A stretch of 64,000 nucleotides of DNA, from assembly GCF_024166365.1 (NCBI RefSeq), contig NC_064843.1, positions 61,590,532 to 61,654,531 of the forward strand. The letters run 5' to 3'. Of this stretch, positions 1-10,800 are shown in pieces. Source of the stretch: Elephas maximus indicus. Its lineage: Eukaryota > Chordata > Mammalia > Proboscidea > Elephantidae. The position numbers were made by a program, and so were the translations under genes. The notes below the pieces were generated by a model. It did no database searches. It was not told where the DNA came from and saw only the letters and a program-made list of their open reading frames with translations. How positions within the stretch are numbered: the first letter of the stretch is position 1; the number at the start of each line of letters is the position of its first letter.

Positions 1-137
1 TTTATCTATTCATCTGCTGATGGGCATTTAGTTTATTCCCCCTTTTGGCTATTGTGAATAGTGCTGCAATGAGCACTGATGTATAATGCCTTCAAGTCTT
101 TTGGGTATAAAGCTAGGAGTGGAATTACTGGGTCCTG

Positions 138-148
138 TGGTAGTTCTA
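138..148. repeat. Target-site duplication, left copy, of the RTE insertion
   Basis: TGGTAGTTCTA here is repeated exactly at 1087-1097. The L1 consensus has this string once, so the second copy is best explained as a target-site duplication. Confidence 0.75.
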
Positions 149-1086
149 ACCATTCCAATGCAAAAGTTGGAAACAAAGAAGGATCGGTATTGGAAAGTAC
201 AGCCTTGGTGATAGAAATGATGCCAGAGATCACATGGTAGAATTTTACAAGACCAATGACTTCTGCAGTGCAAATACATTTTTTCAACAACATAAACAGT
301 GACTATATATGTGGACCTTACCAGCTGGAATATACAGGAATCAAATCAACTACATCTGTGGAAAGAGATGAGGAAAAGCTCAATATCATCAGTTAGAACA
401 AGGCCAGGGGTCTACTGCGGAATAGACCATCACTTGCTCATATGCAAGCTCAAGTTGAAACTGAAGAAAGGTAGAACAAGTCCACGAGAGCCAAAGTATG
501 ATCTTGAGTATATTCCACCTGAATTTAGAGAGCATTTCAAGAATAGATTTGACACACTGAACACTGATGACCGAAGACCAGACGAGTTGTGGGATGACAT
601 CAAGGACATCATACATGAAGGAAGCAAGAGGTCATTAAGCAGACAGAAAAGAAATAAAAGACCAAAGTGGATGTCAGAAGAGACTCTGAAACTTTGAGTA
701 GCTAAAACGAATGGAAGAAATGATGAAGTAAAACAGCTAAACAGAAGATTTCAAAGGGAGGCTCAAGAAGACAAAGCAAAGATTGTAATGACATGTGCAA
801 AGACCCAGAGATAGAAAACCAAAAGGGAAGAACTTGCTTGGCATTTCTCAAGCTGAAAGAACTGAAGAAAAAACTCAAGCCTTGAGTTGCAATCATGAAG
901 GATTCTATGGGCAAAATACTGAACGATTTAAGAAGCATCATAAGAAGATGGAAGAAATACAGAGTCACTGTACCAAAAATAATTGGAAGACATTCAGTCA
1001 TTTCAGGAGGTAACATATGAGCAAGCACCTATGGTACGGAAGGAAGAAGTGCAAGCTGCACTGAAGCCATTCTAACGACAAGAACA
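149..1086 (+). mobile_element. RTE-clade LINE fragment (RTE1-like) inserted in the L1
   Basis: The plus strand translates, across frames, into the end of an RTE-type endonuclease and its linker. 159-250 gives NAKVGNKE and later FYKTNDFCSANTFFQQHK. 299-697 gives GVYCGIDHHLLICKLKLKLKK, where DHHLL matches the conserved SDH region of the endonuclease, followed by the linker up to RPKWMSEETLKL. 795-1086 continues towards EEVQAALK, before the RT domain. Both element ends are missing, so it is truncated 5' and 3'. An 11-bp direct repeat, TGGTAGTTCTA, flanks it at 138-148 and 1087-1097, and the L1 reads on across the junction. The RTE family is abundant in afrotherians and is thought to mobilise AfroSINEs. 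Confidence 0.85.
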
Positions 1087-1097
1087 TGGTAGTTCTA
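1087..1097. repeat. Target-site duplication, right copy, of the RTE insertion
   Basis: Exact copy of 138-148. The L1 resumes immediately afterwards with sequence continuous with the part before the insertion. Confidence 0.75.
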
Positions 1098-1108
1098 CTT
1101 TTAGTTTT

Positions 1109-2755
1109 TTAAGGAACCACCACTTTGTTTTCCACAGTGGCTGCACCATGTTCATCCCTACTGTCAATGAATAAGTGTTTCAATTTCCACACATCCACCC
1201 CAACCTTTGTCATTTTTTGTTTTTTTCTTAGTCTTGGCCATCCTAATGTGAAACGGTATCTCGGTGTGGTTTTGATTTGCATCTCTCTGTTTGCTAATGC
1301 CATTGAGCATTTTTTCATTTGTTTGGTGGCCATTTGAATGTCCTCTTTGGTGAAATGCATATTCAAGTCCTTTGCTAATTTTACGATTGGGTGTTTTGTT
1401 GTTGTTGCCTGTCTTTTCATTTTTTTGGTTGTCTTTTGATAAACAAGTTTTTTTTGTGTGTGAGATTTGTCTTTTGCTGTTTGTGCTTTTGTTATCATAT
1501 TACATAATTCATTGTTAAAAGCTAGGACTGACAGCTTTGCTCCTCTATTTACTTCTGAGAATCTTACAGTTACATTTAGGTCCTTAATCCATTTTGAATT
1601 TTTGTGTATGGCATGAAGCATGGACCCTGTTTTATTTTTCTGCATGTGGAAGTCCAATTTTCTCAACATTATTTATTGAAGACACTCTTCCTTCCCCATC
1701 GATGGGACTTAGCAAGCTTGTCAAGAATCGGTTCACTATAGATGTATAGGGCTATTTCTGGACTCACAATTCTATTACATTGATCTATGTGTCTATTGTT
1801 AGCCCAGTACCAGGCTGTTTTGATTACTGTAGTGGCATAATATGTTTTAAAATCAGAAAATGTGAGTCCTCCTACTTTATTCTTCTCTTCCAACATTGCT
1901 TTAGCTATTTGGGGTCTCTCGCCCCAATCTATATAAAGTTGAGGATTGGTTTTTCCATTTCCACAAAGAAAGCTATTGGAATTTTTTATCAGGGTTGTAT
2001 TAAATCTATAGATCACTGTGGGTAGTATTGACATCTTAACCATATTAAGTTTTCTAGTCTATGAACATGTAACATCCTTCCGTTTATTTAATTCTTCTTT
2101 AATCTCTTTCAGCAGTGCTTTATAGTTTTCATTGTATAAGTCTTTCACATCCCTGGTTAAATTTATTCCTGGGTATTTTATTCCCTTAGAAGCTATTGTA
2201 AATGGAATTGTTTCCCTAATTTTCTCTTCAGATTTTTCATTGCTGGTGTATAGAAACCCAACTGATTTTTGTTTGGTTACTTTGCACTTTGAAACTTTGC
2301 TAAATTCCTCTATTATTCCTAGAAGCTTTCTGTGGACTCTGGGATTTCCTATATTTAAGAACATGTCATCTGCAAATAATTTTACTTGTTTTATTCTAAT
2401 CTGGATACTTTTGATTTTTCTTGTCTTATTGCTCTGACTAGGACTTTTAATACAGTACTGAATAGAAGTGATAAGAGTGGGCACCCTTGTCTTATTTCTA
2501 ATTTCAAGGGGAATGCTTCAACCTTTCTCCATTAAGTATAATGCTGGCTGTTGACTTTTCATATATGCTCTGAATCTTATTGAGGAACTTCCCTTCTATT
2601 CCAATCTTCTTGAGTGTTTTCCTCAAGAAAGGATGTTGGATTTTATAAAATGCTTTTTCTGCATCCACAGAAATGATCATGTGGTTCTTTTCCTTTGTTC
2701 TATTGATGTGGCATATTACATCATTTGATTTTCTAATGTTGAACCGTCCCTGCAT
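1109..2755 (-). pseudogene. L1 ORF2 remnant (reverse transcriptase and C-terminal region)
   Basis: Three successive minus-strand open segments carry L1 ORF2 sequence. 2755-2504 contains the block with [12 protein letters not shown] and the downstream IILNGERL. 2484-2059 contains the RT catalytic motif FADD (codons at 2376-2365, in KLFADDMF). 2043-1669 contains YRFNTTLIK, the F-D-F-K-Y-Y block and TAWYWANNRHIDQ, followed by 1669-1109, which corresponds to the C-terminal region. In a live element these lie in one frame of about 1,275 codons. Here they are split by stops and frame changes, and the N-terminal endonuclease is missing. The family makes a target-primed reverse transcriptase; this copy cannot. 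It is neutral fossil sequence with no sign of exaptation. Confidence 0.9.
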
Positions 2756-3199
2756 TCCTGGAATAAATCCCTCTTGGTCATGGTGTATGACTCTTAATAT
2801 GGATTCTGTTCACTAGTATTTGTTAAAGACTTTTGCATCTATATTCAGAATAGACATTGGCCTGTAGTTTTCTTTTCTTGTGGTGTCTTTGTCTTGTTGA
2901 ATTAGGAAGTATTCTTTCTTTCTCTATCTTTTGGAAGAGTTCAGACAGGACTGGTGTTAATTCTCTAAATATTTGGTAGAATTCCCCAGTGAATCCATCT
3001 GGTCCAAGACTATTTTATGTTGGGAGGGTACTGCTCTGTGGGGGATGCTTATATATGAGCTGGCATTTAAGGGAAGCATAGGCTGACTTTCCTCTGTTTC
3101 AGGAAAAGGAGGGGCTGGGGCTCCCCAGAAGGACTTCTGAGAGATGTCTCATTGCTTTTAGAGTCCAGTGGCCCTGTGGTTGTTCGGGGAGCAGAGTCT

Positions 3200-4520
3200 A
3201 CTTAGGTGACGTTTCCTGGATCCACTGTAGGGAACCTTTTGTATGAGTTTGTATCAGTCCAGCAGCCAATAGCTGGTACGTGCAGGAGGAGCTGTCATAC
3301 TCTGAACAGAACACCAGCAAGGTTGGCCTTGTTCTGTCAGAGCCCCCCCGCCCCCAACTCCATAGTATGTTGACTGTGGGTGCAGCCTCCATTCAAGATG
3401 CCTGTTTCCTAGCATATAGCAGCCTCGGTCAGCAGTTCTCAGTGATGACAGGAAGGGGGAGCAGACAGACCTGAATGGGCTCCCAGGGAAGTCTTCCTTG
3501 TTGCTATCAGTGTGCCCCCCCCATAGTATATTGGCTGTAGGTGTAGCCTCCACTCAAGGTGTCTGTTTCCTAACATGGAGCAGTCTCAGTACATGACACC
3601 GATGGGAAGTGGGGACAGAGCCGAACTGACTTTCAGGGAGGTTTGTCCTGTTGGATTCAGAGGCCTGAGCTATGGGATACACAGAGGGGCAGGTAGAGTG
3701 CTGACTATGGGAGCAGACTTCATGGCAGGGTACCTTCTATAGCAATTTGCAGCAACCTGGCAGCCACTCGTAACCAGGCGAGGGAGGGACAGTCACAATC
3801 TGAACTCCTAGGGAGGCCTGTCTTGTTGCTATCAGAGTCCCCCCAGTAGATTGTTGGCTGTGAGTGCAGCCTCCACCCAAGATGCCTGCTTCCTAGGACA
3901 GAGCAGCCTCAGTCAGTAGTCCCAGTGCCAACCAAAAGGGCGACAGGCAGACCCCAGGGAGGTCTGCCCTGTTGTCTTGGGAACCTGAGATATGGTGTGT
4001 GCAGGGAGGCAGGTAGAGTGCTGACTATGGGGCTGACTCCACTGCAGGGACCTTTTGTAGCAATTCACAGCACCCGGGCAACCAACACTTACTGGGTGGG
4101 AGAGTGGGTGTCACGCTCTGAACAAACCCTTAGGGAAGTCTGCCTTGTTGCTATCAGGGCCACCTTGGTAGATCATTGGCTGTGAGTGTAGCTTCCACTC
4201 AAGACACCTGCTTTCTAGCAAATGGTAGCCTGAGTCAGCAGTCCTCAACATCAACTGAAGTGGGGAGCAGACTAACCCAAACTGACCCCCAGGAGGTCTG
4301 TTCTGTTGGCTACACAGGCTTGAGCTATGGTGTGCTCAGGGAGGCAGGCAGAGTGTTGACTATGGGAGCAGACTCCACTGCAGAGACCTTCTGTAGCAAT
4401 TCACAGCAGACTTGCAGCTGACAGTGTCCAGGTGAGGAGGTGCTGGCACGCTCTGAACTGGCCTGTGGAGAGGTCTGCCTTGTTGATTTTAGAGAAACTT
4501 GGGGTCTTGTCTCTTTGTAC
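3200..4520 (-). repeat. About 322-bp tandem repeat, roughly four copies, in the L1 5' UTR
   Basis: Recurring landmarks define the unit. The string TTGGCTGTRG/A starts at 3531, 3854 and 4176, spaced 323 and 322 bp. An earlier TGACTGTGGG at 3371 lies 160 bp before the first of these, suggesting a half-unit deletion in that copy. A second landmark, AGAGTGYTGACTATGG, recurs near 3694, 4015 and 4338. Copies are well diverged. The position between an L1 5' end motif (about 4760) and ORF2 remnants suggests promoter monomers like those of some rodent L1s. An unrelated satellite inserted at the 5' end cannot be excluded by eye. Confidence 0.75.
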
Positions 4521-4724
4521 ATGCAGGGGGTGTGGTGGTTAGGGAAGGAGTCCCTTTAGCTGGGGTTGCTTCTCCAGTTCACAGCGGCTGGTGATTTTCC
4601 TACCTTATGTGACTCGTTGATTCTTACCTGTCTGCACTCTCCCCTGATGTCCTCTGCTCACCAAATTCAATCCCTTAAGGCTGAGCACAACTTCCTTGTT
4701 GTATTTGTAGGGGAAGGTCAGAAC

Positions 4725-4762
4725 AATGGTCTGTTTATGTCACCATCTTCCCAGAGTCCCCT
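4725..4762 (-). promoter_or_regulatory. L1 5'-end motif with a YY1-like site
   Basis: The minus strand reads GGGGACTCTGGGAAGATGG and then GACATAAACAGACC. AAGATGG is the YY1 core that sets the start of transcription in many mammalian L1s. It marks the likely 5' boundary. Activity today is unlikely. Confidence 0.5.
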
Positions 4763-4984
4763 TCATTCTGCTCTTTTTATATCTCTCAGAAGTGATTAGG
4801 TTTAGGGATGGATTATCCAATAAGAAAGCTACACACAGGTTTACTTGTGCTTACTTGCTAATCTGTCGTACACAATTTCACCACATCAAGGATATACTGA
4901 ACCCCACGTGAAACTGTGCACTACAAATTAGTAAGTAAACACAGGTAAGCCCATGCATACCTTGCTTACTGGTTAATCTGCCCG

Positions 4985-5118
4985 ATTTAGGACCCACCCT
5001 ACTCTGGTATGACCTCATTAACGAAAGAAAGCCACTGTTCCCAAACAGCGCCATGTTCACAGGTACAGGGCTTAGGACTTAAACAACTTTTTCGGGGACA
5101 CACTTCAACCTCTAACAA
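4985..5118 (-). mobile_element. MLT1-like MaLR LTR fragment
   Basis: The sequence from GACCCACCCTACTCTGG through GACCTCATTAA to TTCACAGGTACAGGGCTTAG and the CGGGGACACACTTCAACC end is the reverse complement of the 5' part of an MLT1-type LTR. Internal deletion and divergence are evident. 4800-4985 holds a short inverted similarity (TTTACTTGTGCTTACT against AGTAAGTAAACACAGG) but no identified element. Confidence 0.65.
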
Positions 5119-5338
5119 GTATTAAAAGTATTCTTAATTTAAAATTGTAGAAATAAAAAACAAGAAATTTCCACTCCAGCAAATTATAGTATACTTACTC
5201 CTCACTTACTATCTCGTTATCTGACATTTTGCATTTACAACAATAGTAAAAAAATCTATTATCTAACTATTTTGTGCATCAACAATGTACATCGGGCAGT
5301 AACAAATGCTGAAGTGCAAGGCAAGAGTAACACTGGCT
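5119..5338. other. Unassigned AT-rich sequence
   Basis: No gene, recognisable transposon or regulatory site was seen. It is AT-rich with short A runs. Confidence 0.5.
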
Positions 5339-5515
5339 GTGATGGTTAAGGTTATGTGTCAACTTAGCTATGCCATGATTCTCAGTGGTTTGGCAGTTAT
5401 GTAATGATGTAATTTGGCAGTTATGTAATGATGTCACCATCCTCCATTTTCACATAATGCTGATTTTCACATAATGCCCTGGTCTATGGAACCTAACCGT
5501 ATCAATAAGTGAGAA
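5339..5515 (+). mobile_element. LTR-like fragment related to the element at 5.94 kb
   Basis: TATGTGTCAACTTAGCTATG and CCATGATTCTCAGT match the front of the LTR at 5939-6424, followed by an internal direct repeat, TTTGGCAGTTATGTAATGAT, at about 5389 and 5413. It breaks off after the front portion. Assigned to the same LTR group by this similarity only. Confidence 0.5.
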
Positions 5516-5938
5516 GTGGGTGTACTCAGAAAAAGTATCATTTCTATGTGCTCCTACTGCTTTATGGCTGTTGCCTGTTTCACTGACATTTGAGAGTAGA
5601 TTTCAGGCTGAGAGAATATTACTACTATTTAAAATAACCTGTCTTCCTTGGAGCACAGGGTGGGGCTGTCAGCTGGTCTTGCTAAGTTCTCTGAGGGCAA
5701 AGCTGTGGTGTAAGCTGCAGTAAGCTGCACGCTAAGAACCTCTATCCTGGGCCTTGGGAACTGGACCATTTTAACCCCACTCAAGTGTGGTTCTTGTGGT
5801 GTATGACACCAATGTGTCTTCACCTTCTTTCTCTTAAACTCCTGAAACAAACATCTTTCCAGGAGATAAAGAACAAAATATTTTGATAAACATATATACA
5901 TCAAAACATTTGTCAGCACAATTTCCACATTTACAATT
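5516..5938. other. Non-coding stretch without identified elements
   Basis: Short open frames on both strands are chance. No splice-bounded exon or repeat family was recognised. Confidence 0.45.
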
Positions 5939-6424
5939 TGTCATGGATTATGTCCCCCCAAAATATGTGTATCAATTTGGCTAGGCCATGATTCTCAGTA
6001 TTGTGTGACTGTCCACCATTTTGTCATCTGATGTGATTTTCCTATGTGTTGTAAATCGTGTCTCTATGATGTTGATGAGATGGGATTAGTGGCATTACGT
6101 TAATGAGGCAAGACTCAATCTACAAGAATGGATTGTGTCTTGAGCCCATCTCTTTTGAGATATAAAAGAGAGAAGCGAGCAGAGACATGGGGACATCATA
6201 CCACCAAGAAAGCAGTGCTGGGAGCAGGGCACATCCTTTGGACCTGAGGTTCCCGGGCAGAGAAGCTCCTCGACTAAAGGAAGATTGATGATATCTCCCA
6301 CAGCTGACAGAAAAAACTTCCTCTGGAAAGGACACCCAGCCTACTCGACTGTGACAGAATTTGTCTTTGCTAAAGCCATCCGCTTGTGGTATTTCTGTTA
6401 TAGCAGGAGTAGATAACTAAGATA
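5939..6424 (+). mobile_element. Solitary MaLR-like LTR, probably afrotherian-specific
   Basis: It starts TGTCATGGATTATGTCCCCCC, the typical MaLR opening, and ends GTAGATAACTAAGATA after TGTGGTATTTCTGTTATAGC, a MaLR-type end. Length is about 486 bp. A TATA-like box, GATATAAAAGAGAG, lies near 6160. No internal viral genes flank it, so it is a solo LTR or an isolated old copy. A clear 5-bp target duplication was not found. The family name is not certain. Confidence 0.6.
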
Positions 6425-6570
6425 GAGTTCAATGACATTATTATATTTTTCATGTTGTGCCACCATTATCATTATCCTTTTCCAAAATATTCCACCACCA
6501 TTAACATAAATTAATACCCCCAAACGAAAACTACCCCCTCTCCTGCTGTCATTACATTTTATCCAGCATT

Positions 6571-6762
6571 AAACCATTTGCCATGAGTAGACTCAAACTC
6601 ATGGTGACACCATGTGTCTGTGCAGCACTGTGCTCCATGGGGTTTTCATTTGATTTCTCAGAAGATTGCTAGGACTTTCTTCTGAGGTGCCTCTGGGTGA
6701 ACTCGAATCTCAAATATTTTGGTTAGTAGCATAGCTCATTAATCATGTGCACCACCTGGGAA
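6571..6762 (-). mobile_element. AfroSINE, old copy, reverse orientation
   Basis: The order of blocks (AAACCATTTGCCATGAGTAG, CTCAAACTCATGGTGACACC, CATGGGGTTTTC, GAACTCGAATCTCAAATA, TTTTGGTTAGTAGCATAGCT, ACCACCTGGG) is the reverse complement of the AfroSINE, with about 20-25% divergence judged by eye. The tRNA-like head lies at the right, with the B-box region near 6704-6721. Compare the much better preserved plus-strand copy at 17.5 kb. Confidence 0.8.
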
Positions 6763-6837
6763 AGTTAGCAGTAGGCGATAGGTGCATAGAAACTACCTTT
6801 GCTAACAAACAGTCCGCAGACTTCTGCTGAACAGGGG

Positions 6838-6990
6838 AGTCATCGAAGCATGGGAGCCAGGAAACTCAGCTCCTGCCTGGCGCTATCACTTTCCAGCTGT
6901 GGGAAACCCAGCGACCCAGTGTCTAGGCTTCAGTTTCAGTATCTGCAGGAGGTGGTTGGAATACGGGGGTCCGATTTTTCTACCTGTAGG
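6838..6990 (+). mobile_element. MIR SINE
   Basis: CTCAGCTCCTGCCTGGCGCTATCACTTTCCAGCTGTGGGA... is the MIR core region, followed by the CTTCAGTTTCAGTATCTGCA segment that corresponds to the conserved CCTCAGTTTCCTCATCTGTA. It is diverged, as expected for MIR. Confidence 0.65.
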
Positions 6991-7735
6991 TCTGTGCCTT
7001 GACTAAACTAACTGCACAGGATAAAGTTTATGCCGTGTTCCATTCCCATCCCTTTAATTTTTTTATTTGAAAAATGACATGCATTTCCTTCTATAGAAAG
7101 GAGAGTAAATGATAACAGTTCTCATTGACAAAGTGGTCAATAAATCAAAGCAGCCTCAGTTTAGTTTATGCGCACACGCAGGCCTTCGACGCTAGCTCAG
7201 ACGTGTGGAGAAGTGAAGGAATACAGATGTCTGAGTCTTACTGCTCGGAGATACTCTTCACTGCAGGAAACACAAACAACTCCAGCCTTTTTCCTAGAAC
7301 ACTCAGAGACTATATCATGGCCGGGGTACCTTACCGGTGTTCCTCCCTCCAGTTCAGGCATGTGGCAGCAGCCAGTCAACAGAAAGGCCAGGGAACATCT
7401 GCGGCGATGGGCCTCTGGAACCAACGGCAGCTGGAACTGTGCTGAAGGCCTTGCACCACGTGGCCTAAAATTGGACCTGCATTTTGTGAAGGTGACCAGT
7501 GTCCCCCTCCCCCTAGCTTTTTGTCGTAACTAATAAATTACTTTATGAGACATTCGTTACAATATCTTTCAAATTTCTAATAACCATTTCCAAATTTGAA
7601 GAGTCCAGACATTACCCGGAGGGAATAGAGGCCATCTACAAAGTTGGATCCTCAGCGAACAGTTGTGGAAAAGCCAGCTGCTCTTGACTAGTCTGACTTG
7701 ATGCTTCCTCCACCCCAGGGTATAGCTAGGTCGGG
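6991..7735. other. Single-copy non-coding sequence
   Basis: Contains overlapping frames of up to about 120 codons on both strands around 7125-7533, none with recognisable similarity or convincing splice borders. TAATAAATTACTTTA at about 7530 resembles a polyadenylation signal, but no upstream exon is supported. Confidence 0.4.
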
Positions 7736-7895
7736 ATCTTCTAGGGAGCTTTAAGAAACACATATGCTAGGGTCCACCACAGACCTGGTGAATCAGAATC
7801 GGGGCGGGGGCGGGGGGGATGTGGCAGGAATATGCATTTTATAGTTTCCTAAACATTCTGATGTGCAACAAGGCTTGGAACCACTGCTTCTAGGC
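7736..7895. mobile_element. MER5-like hAT-Charlie DNA transposon
   Basis: AGGGAGCTTTAAGAAACACA, GGTCCACCACAGACCTGGTG, AATCAGAATC and the end GGCTTGGAACCACTGCTTCT match the MER5 group pattern. A G-rich run near 7801-7820 interrupts it. Confidence 0.6.
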
Positions 7896-10800
7896 AAAAC
7901 CTCCAAAGACTCCAAGTCAAGCTTCATTCTGTGAAACCAAGTATTACAAGCATGTCATACCTCTGTGCAAGCTCTTGCTATCAGTCAAAAGCTAAAGAAG
8001 CCAAATCAATTCAGGCTCTACTTGAGTGCCAGGAAACCATCCTTTCTGAGGTCACTGAAATGTTTTGTAATGGGTCCTCAGCAAATGTTTGCTAAATGGA
8101 CACACGGATGGTTTTTACGAAGCTTGATATTCACATGTCCTGAAAGCTCAGGCTGCCCAGAGCATAGCGGAGGCCATCTGCCTAGGTCATTGAGAGGCGA
8201 TAGCTGCCATTCCTGAGGCCAAGCCACCAACCACTGTCAGCTGCACCAACAGAAGGTCATTGGTACACCTCTCTCTACCCTTACTCACAAGGACACACCC
8301 TCCAGATCGGCCCCTTGCTCACAGGGAGGGATCCTGGCCTTTGGGAGTATGCCCGATGCAGGATCTGTACAGCTCACTGTGGACCTTGACACAAATCGCC
8401 AGCAGCAGCAGGTAGATGGGCTTAAATCTACGTAGTCGATGATGCTGAACTCAAATCCTCTAGTGACTGGATCTTATCACTCTGTGTTAGGTAGGAACTG
8501 AGAGGTCAATTTTAGACAAACACATTTCTAGGTTTCCCTGGGCTGGTGCTGGCTACCATTTTGGATACATTTTTAAGGCTTTGGTTAGAAAACTGCTTTT
8601 GAACAACTTCACCACTAAAATGCAAACCACTTTTTATTAGACCCCAGGGAAAACTTTATTTCCAACCAAACTGGAATAAAGACAAATGAAATATACAGCA
8701 CATAAGTGGTGTGTTTCCACTTTATTAAATCATCACTGTAAATCAGAATTAAAGAGAGGAAGAGGGCTAGCTGGAGAGTCAAGTGGTGGTCACCCGTGTT
8801 GTGTATGCTTGTCCTGGCTGACACACGTGCCGCAAAGGTGGGTCATACATGGAGGTCTGTAAGTAAACCCAGCTGTGGAGCATTAGGAAAACTAAATAAC
8901 GAGAGAACAAAATAGAAATCACAAGACACACTATCACTTAATTTACAGTATTTATCAAATTTTTCCTTCTTTATACATACTAAATATTATAGGCCTGAAA
9001 AGAAGAAAACATTCCCTTACTGAGCACAGATACTGAGTACAACTTGAATGACAGTTGTTTGATGCCAAATTTCCCTTCGGATGCAGACATCCACCTTCAG
9101 TAGACATAAACCTAACACAGTCACAGATAAGACATCACAGTAAATTTTAAGTATTCCACAGCCTACACACGACACAAACAGTGAAACCTGTGAGAGCCGG
9201 AATTTGATAGGACTGCCTTGTTTTTCTGGGTCTCAAAAGTTTCCCGCCTTTGATAGGGTGCAGCCTTATCACTTTTTTATTGCTCGTTTTACTGGAAAAT
9301 ATTTGAGTTTTCCTTCTTTGACAGGGTTCCACCTTACACAGGTTCTGGCTTTGGCAGGTTTTACCGTGTAACGCTGAATGGTTGTAACACCTGAGGAAGA
9401 CCAGGAAGACACGATCTGCATTGCTCTGTGGATCTGGGTCATCTCTTTTGTGTAAGGCTAAGGGTCCAATCTACCAGCCCAGATCATAAATCCAAGGCTC
9501 AAAACCGTCTCCCCACCCTGTGGCTTTTAGGAACTGCAGCCGTAATTGCATGTAAGTAAAGACACTTGTGACAGTCACTTAACTGGGCTGCATTTCCTTG
9601 CTCCTGTCTACTTAAGGTTTTACTATGTAAAAGAAAGTCATCATTTTGTGGCATTACTATTTTTTAAGTACAAAAACCTACTCAACTCGACTACAGGACA
9701 CCAGCTTTGCTCTAGATGGAATCGGCGGGCAGAGCAGCGAGGGCTGGCCCCATCTGCCTGGGAGCCAGTGGGTCTTACCACATTTTGGGCCAATTAGGGA
9801 TGATTGTGTTTGCAGATGGCTGACCCATTAATGTGAAAAGTCAGCACCGTGGCTCAGGGTGGGTTCCTACTGGTTGAGTGAACCTCCACGATTTTGCTGA
9901 AAGGCATTTATTACAAAAACAAAATATTTGCTTTTCTAAGTGCAAAAACATCTTCATTATTTCAATTTTCCACCTCAAGTAACAAATGATTCAAGTCCAC
10001 GTGACCACAAGCAAACACAGTGGCCAGGTTTCCTGCCCCCCTCCCGGCACTCCCCCATCCCACATCTCTACCCCAAAACTGTGACTGAGAACAGCGGCCC
10101 AGAAACAGCCCTGTCACAGAGCTGCTGGCTCTAACTTGGGGTCATGGGGTTGCTACAATCACTAGGGATTACAAGAAGGTTATTTACCACTGACAACCTA
10201 ATTTTCACTCCAAGGTCAGGAGCACTGGTCTGTGGAGGTAAATGAAAACATGCAGCAGAAGTCCTGGGAGTTAAACATGACTTCCAAATCTGGACACTCA
10301 CCTTCTACCGAAGCCAAGAGTTCTGCCTGTGTACTCATGCAACAGGGAGTCCTGGAGCTGAAGCTGAAATACACCCCCAAAAGCTAACTGACAACAGCGA
10401 CTCTCACGGGGCTCTGGGGCCCAGGAACACGCAGGCAGTGCCCCTGTGTGAAGGAGGCCCGGCTCTTTGTGAGTATGCAATGAAGCAGCTCAACAACTGG
10501 CTCACATCTGAGCTCTGTGGGCAAACCCAGGCTGACCAGAAAGCCCCAACCATTAATGGGGTACAGAAGGATGAGAGTGGGGGATTTGCTGACACAATGG
10601 GAAATGCCCTGACTTCCATCACGGTGCCAGTAAGCCCCCGGTAAGTAAGCATACCGGGCCCACTCACAAAAGGGCCAAGATTACTAAAGCTTACTTCTTT
10701 TACTTTAAAATGTTCTTCGTTCTGTCATGCTTACATAGTGCTCGAGGTGCTTGTCCGGGGGCTAGGGGGCTGGCCTCAAACTCCACCTCCAACCCCCTAT

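Larger units (their letters stand above)
1..4762 (-). mobile_element. L1 LINE, 3' end to 5' UTR, internally deleted, interrupted by an RTE fragment
   Basis: Read on the minus strand, 1-148 and 1087-3030 are an L1 3' region and the reverse-transcriptase part of ORF2. 3030-4762 looks like the 5' UTR. The 5' boundary is placed at about 4762 because the minus strand there begins GGGGACTCTGGGAAGATGG, and AAGATGG is the YY1-site core found at mammalian L1 5' ends. ORF2 stops abruptly near 3030 in the segment upstream of the RT palm, and UTR-like sequence follows directly, so ORF1, the endonuclease domain and the front of RT are absent. ORF2 is broken by stops and frameshifts, so the copy is dead. 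The subfamily cannot be assigned by eye. L1 identity of the 3' and RT parts is secure; the 5' UTR assignment is inference from position, orientation and the terminal motif. Confidence 0.85.

Noticed and set aside
1109-2755. Functional L1 ORF2
   Set aside because: The frame is split by stops and shifts, and ORF1, the endonuclease and the front of RT are missing.
10438-10644. Exon ending at CCCCCGGTAAGTAAGC
   Set aside because: A good donor-like site, but no acceptor tract at a matching distance and an overlapping open frame on the other strand.
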